Assembly (NCBI GenBank): GCA_965221205.1
Contig: OZ244870.1
Coordinates: 3,410,001-3,474,000 of the forward strand
Reading direction: 5' to 3'
DNA from: CBDFMG01 sp965221205 [NCBI: bacterium]
GTDB lineage: Bacteria; SM23-31
DNA: 64,000 bases
Shown: positions 63,839-64,000 of the stretch, one piece after another
Numbering within the stretch: position 1 is the first letter of the stretch
How the letters are laid out: each line of letters opens with the position of its first letter
The notes under the pieces: generated by a model
Told to the model about the DNA's origin: nothing
Databases searched by the model: none
What the model saw: the letters and a program-made list of their open reading frames with translations, nothing else
Made by a program: the position numbers and the translations under genes

Positions 63839-64000
63839 TTAATTGTATCATTGCGCCTCTACCTTTATTTAGATAGTGATTGACGACTTTCTAAATTTAA
63901 TGCATTTATACAATCATGGGGGTAAAATTGTTCCCGGAATTTCTATTACCCTTAAGCAAGAAGACCTAGAAATTTGCACGGAGAGATCTAGGACTGTCTT
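63839..64000. other. Right-edge intergenic sequence
   Basis: No gene or element recognised in the last ~160 bases. Confidence 0.4.

Overview
The window looks like part of an AT-rich chromosome of a Gram-negative, probably marine or subsurface heterotroph of the Bacteroidota/Ignavibacteriota/Calditrichota/Marinimicrobia side of the tree. The evidence is a type A type-IX-secretion sorting tail (YPNPFNPST...), an outer-membrane beta-barrel, a TRAP transporter with a lipoprotein binding protein, and Tat/lipobox sulfatases with an anaerobic maturase. The exact phylum cannot be fixed from the sequence alone. No rRNA is present. One tRNA, tRNA-Ser(TGA), is found at 8092-8175.

Layout. 1-2.8 kb: a minus-strand redox cluster (thioredoxin, OsmC, a small membrane protein with an in-frame TGA, DUF302, FmdB zinc ribbon, CoA-binding protein) and a sigma/anti-sigma pair; several of these are broken. 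3.07-8.1 kb: a likely integrated element bounded by a 14-bp copy of the 5' end of tRNA-Ser, with a tyrosine integrase killed by an 11-bp tandem duplication, a matrixin-like T9SS protease and a beta-barrel protein. 8.4-14.9 kb: a Vgb-like propeller, a CxxCH protein, an oxalate-CoA-ligase-like enzyme, a ketopantoate-reductase-like enzyme and a non-canonical Nramp transporter, then an IS1595 copy with near-perfect target duplication. 15.9-25.5 kb: a TRAP transporter and amidohydrolase facing a minus-strand dehydratase / cyclodeaminase / M14 peptidase (wrecked) / aminotransferase operon, probably for amino-acid or compatible-solute catabolism. 26-33 kb: housekeeping genes (phhB, SplB-like, ParB-like, yraN, rnhB, comEC). 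33.05-38.74 kb: a 5.7-kb defence-type island between two copies of the comEC/dnaJ junction, carrying an intact RT-TOPRIM retron with a visible msr-msd locus, a decayed methyltransferase-nuclease, an IS remnant and a Fic protein. 38.8-50.2 kb: a TerB-DnaJ protein, zinc-ribbon protein, mogA, a sigma-54 regulator, DsbA, YbaK, PflX, YyaL and mobA. 50.5-62 kb: a catabolic stretch (HpcH aldolase, GH3 glucosidase, RidA, FAH, two sulfatases, an M24 enzyme and the sulfatase maturase). 62-64 kb: another accessory patch with a decayed membrane gene and a PD-(D/E)xK-like protein.

A striking theme is gene decay. About twenty loci carry stops, frameshifts, in-frame internal deletions or truncations, next to long intact genes. 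Some lesions (an 11-bp duplication, a nonsense codon at a catalytic serine, clean internal deletions) look biological. Others (single-base changes in short homopolymers) could be consensus errors. Raw reads would settle which. The best candidate for a functional accessory system is the retron at 33.6-35.5 kb and the duplicated-junction island that holds it.
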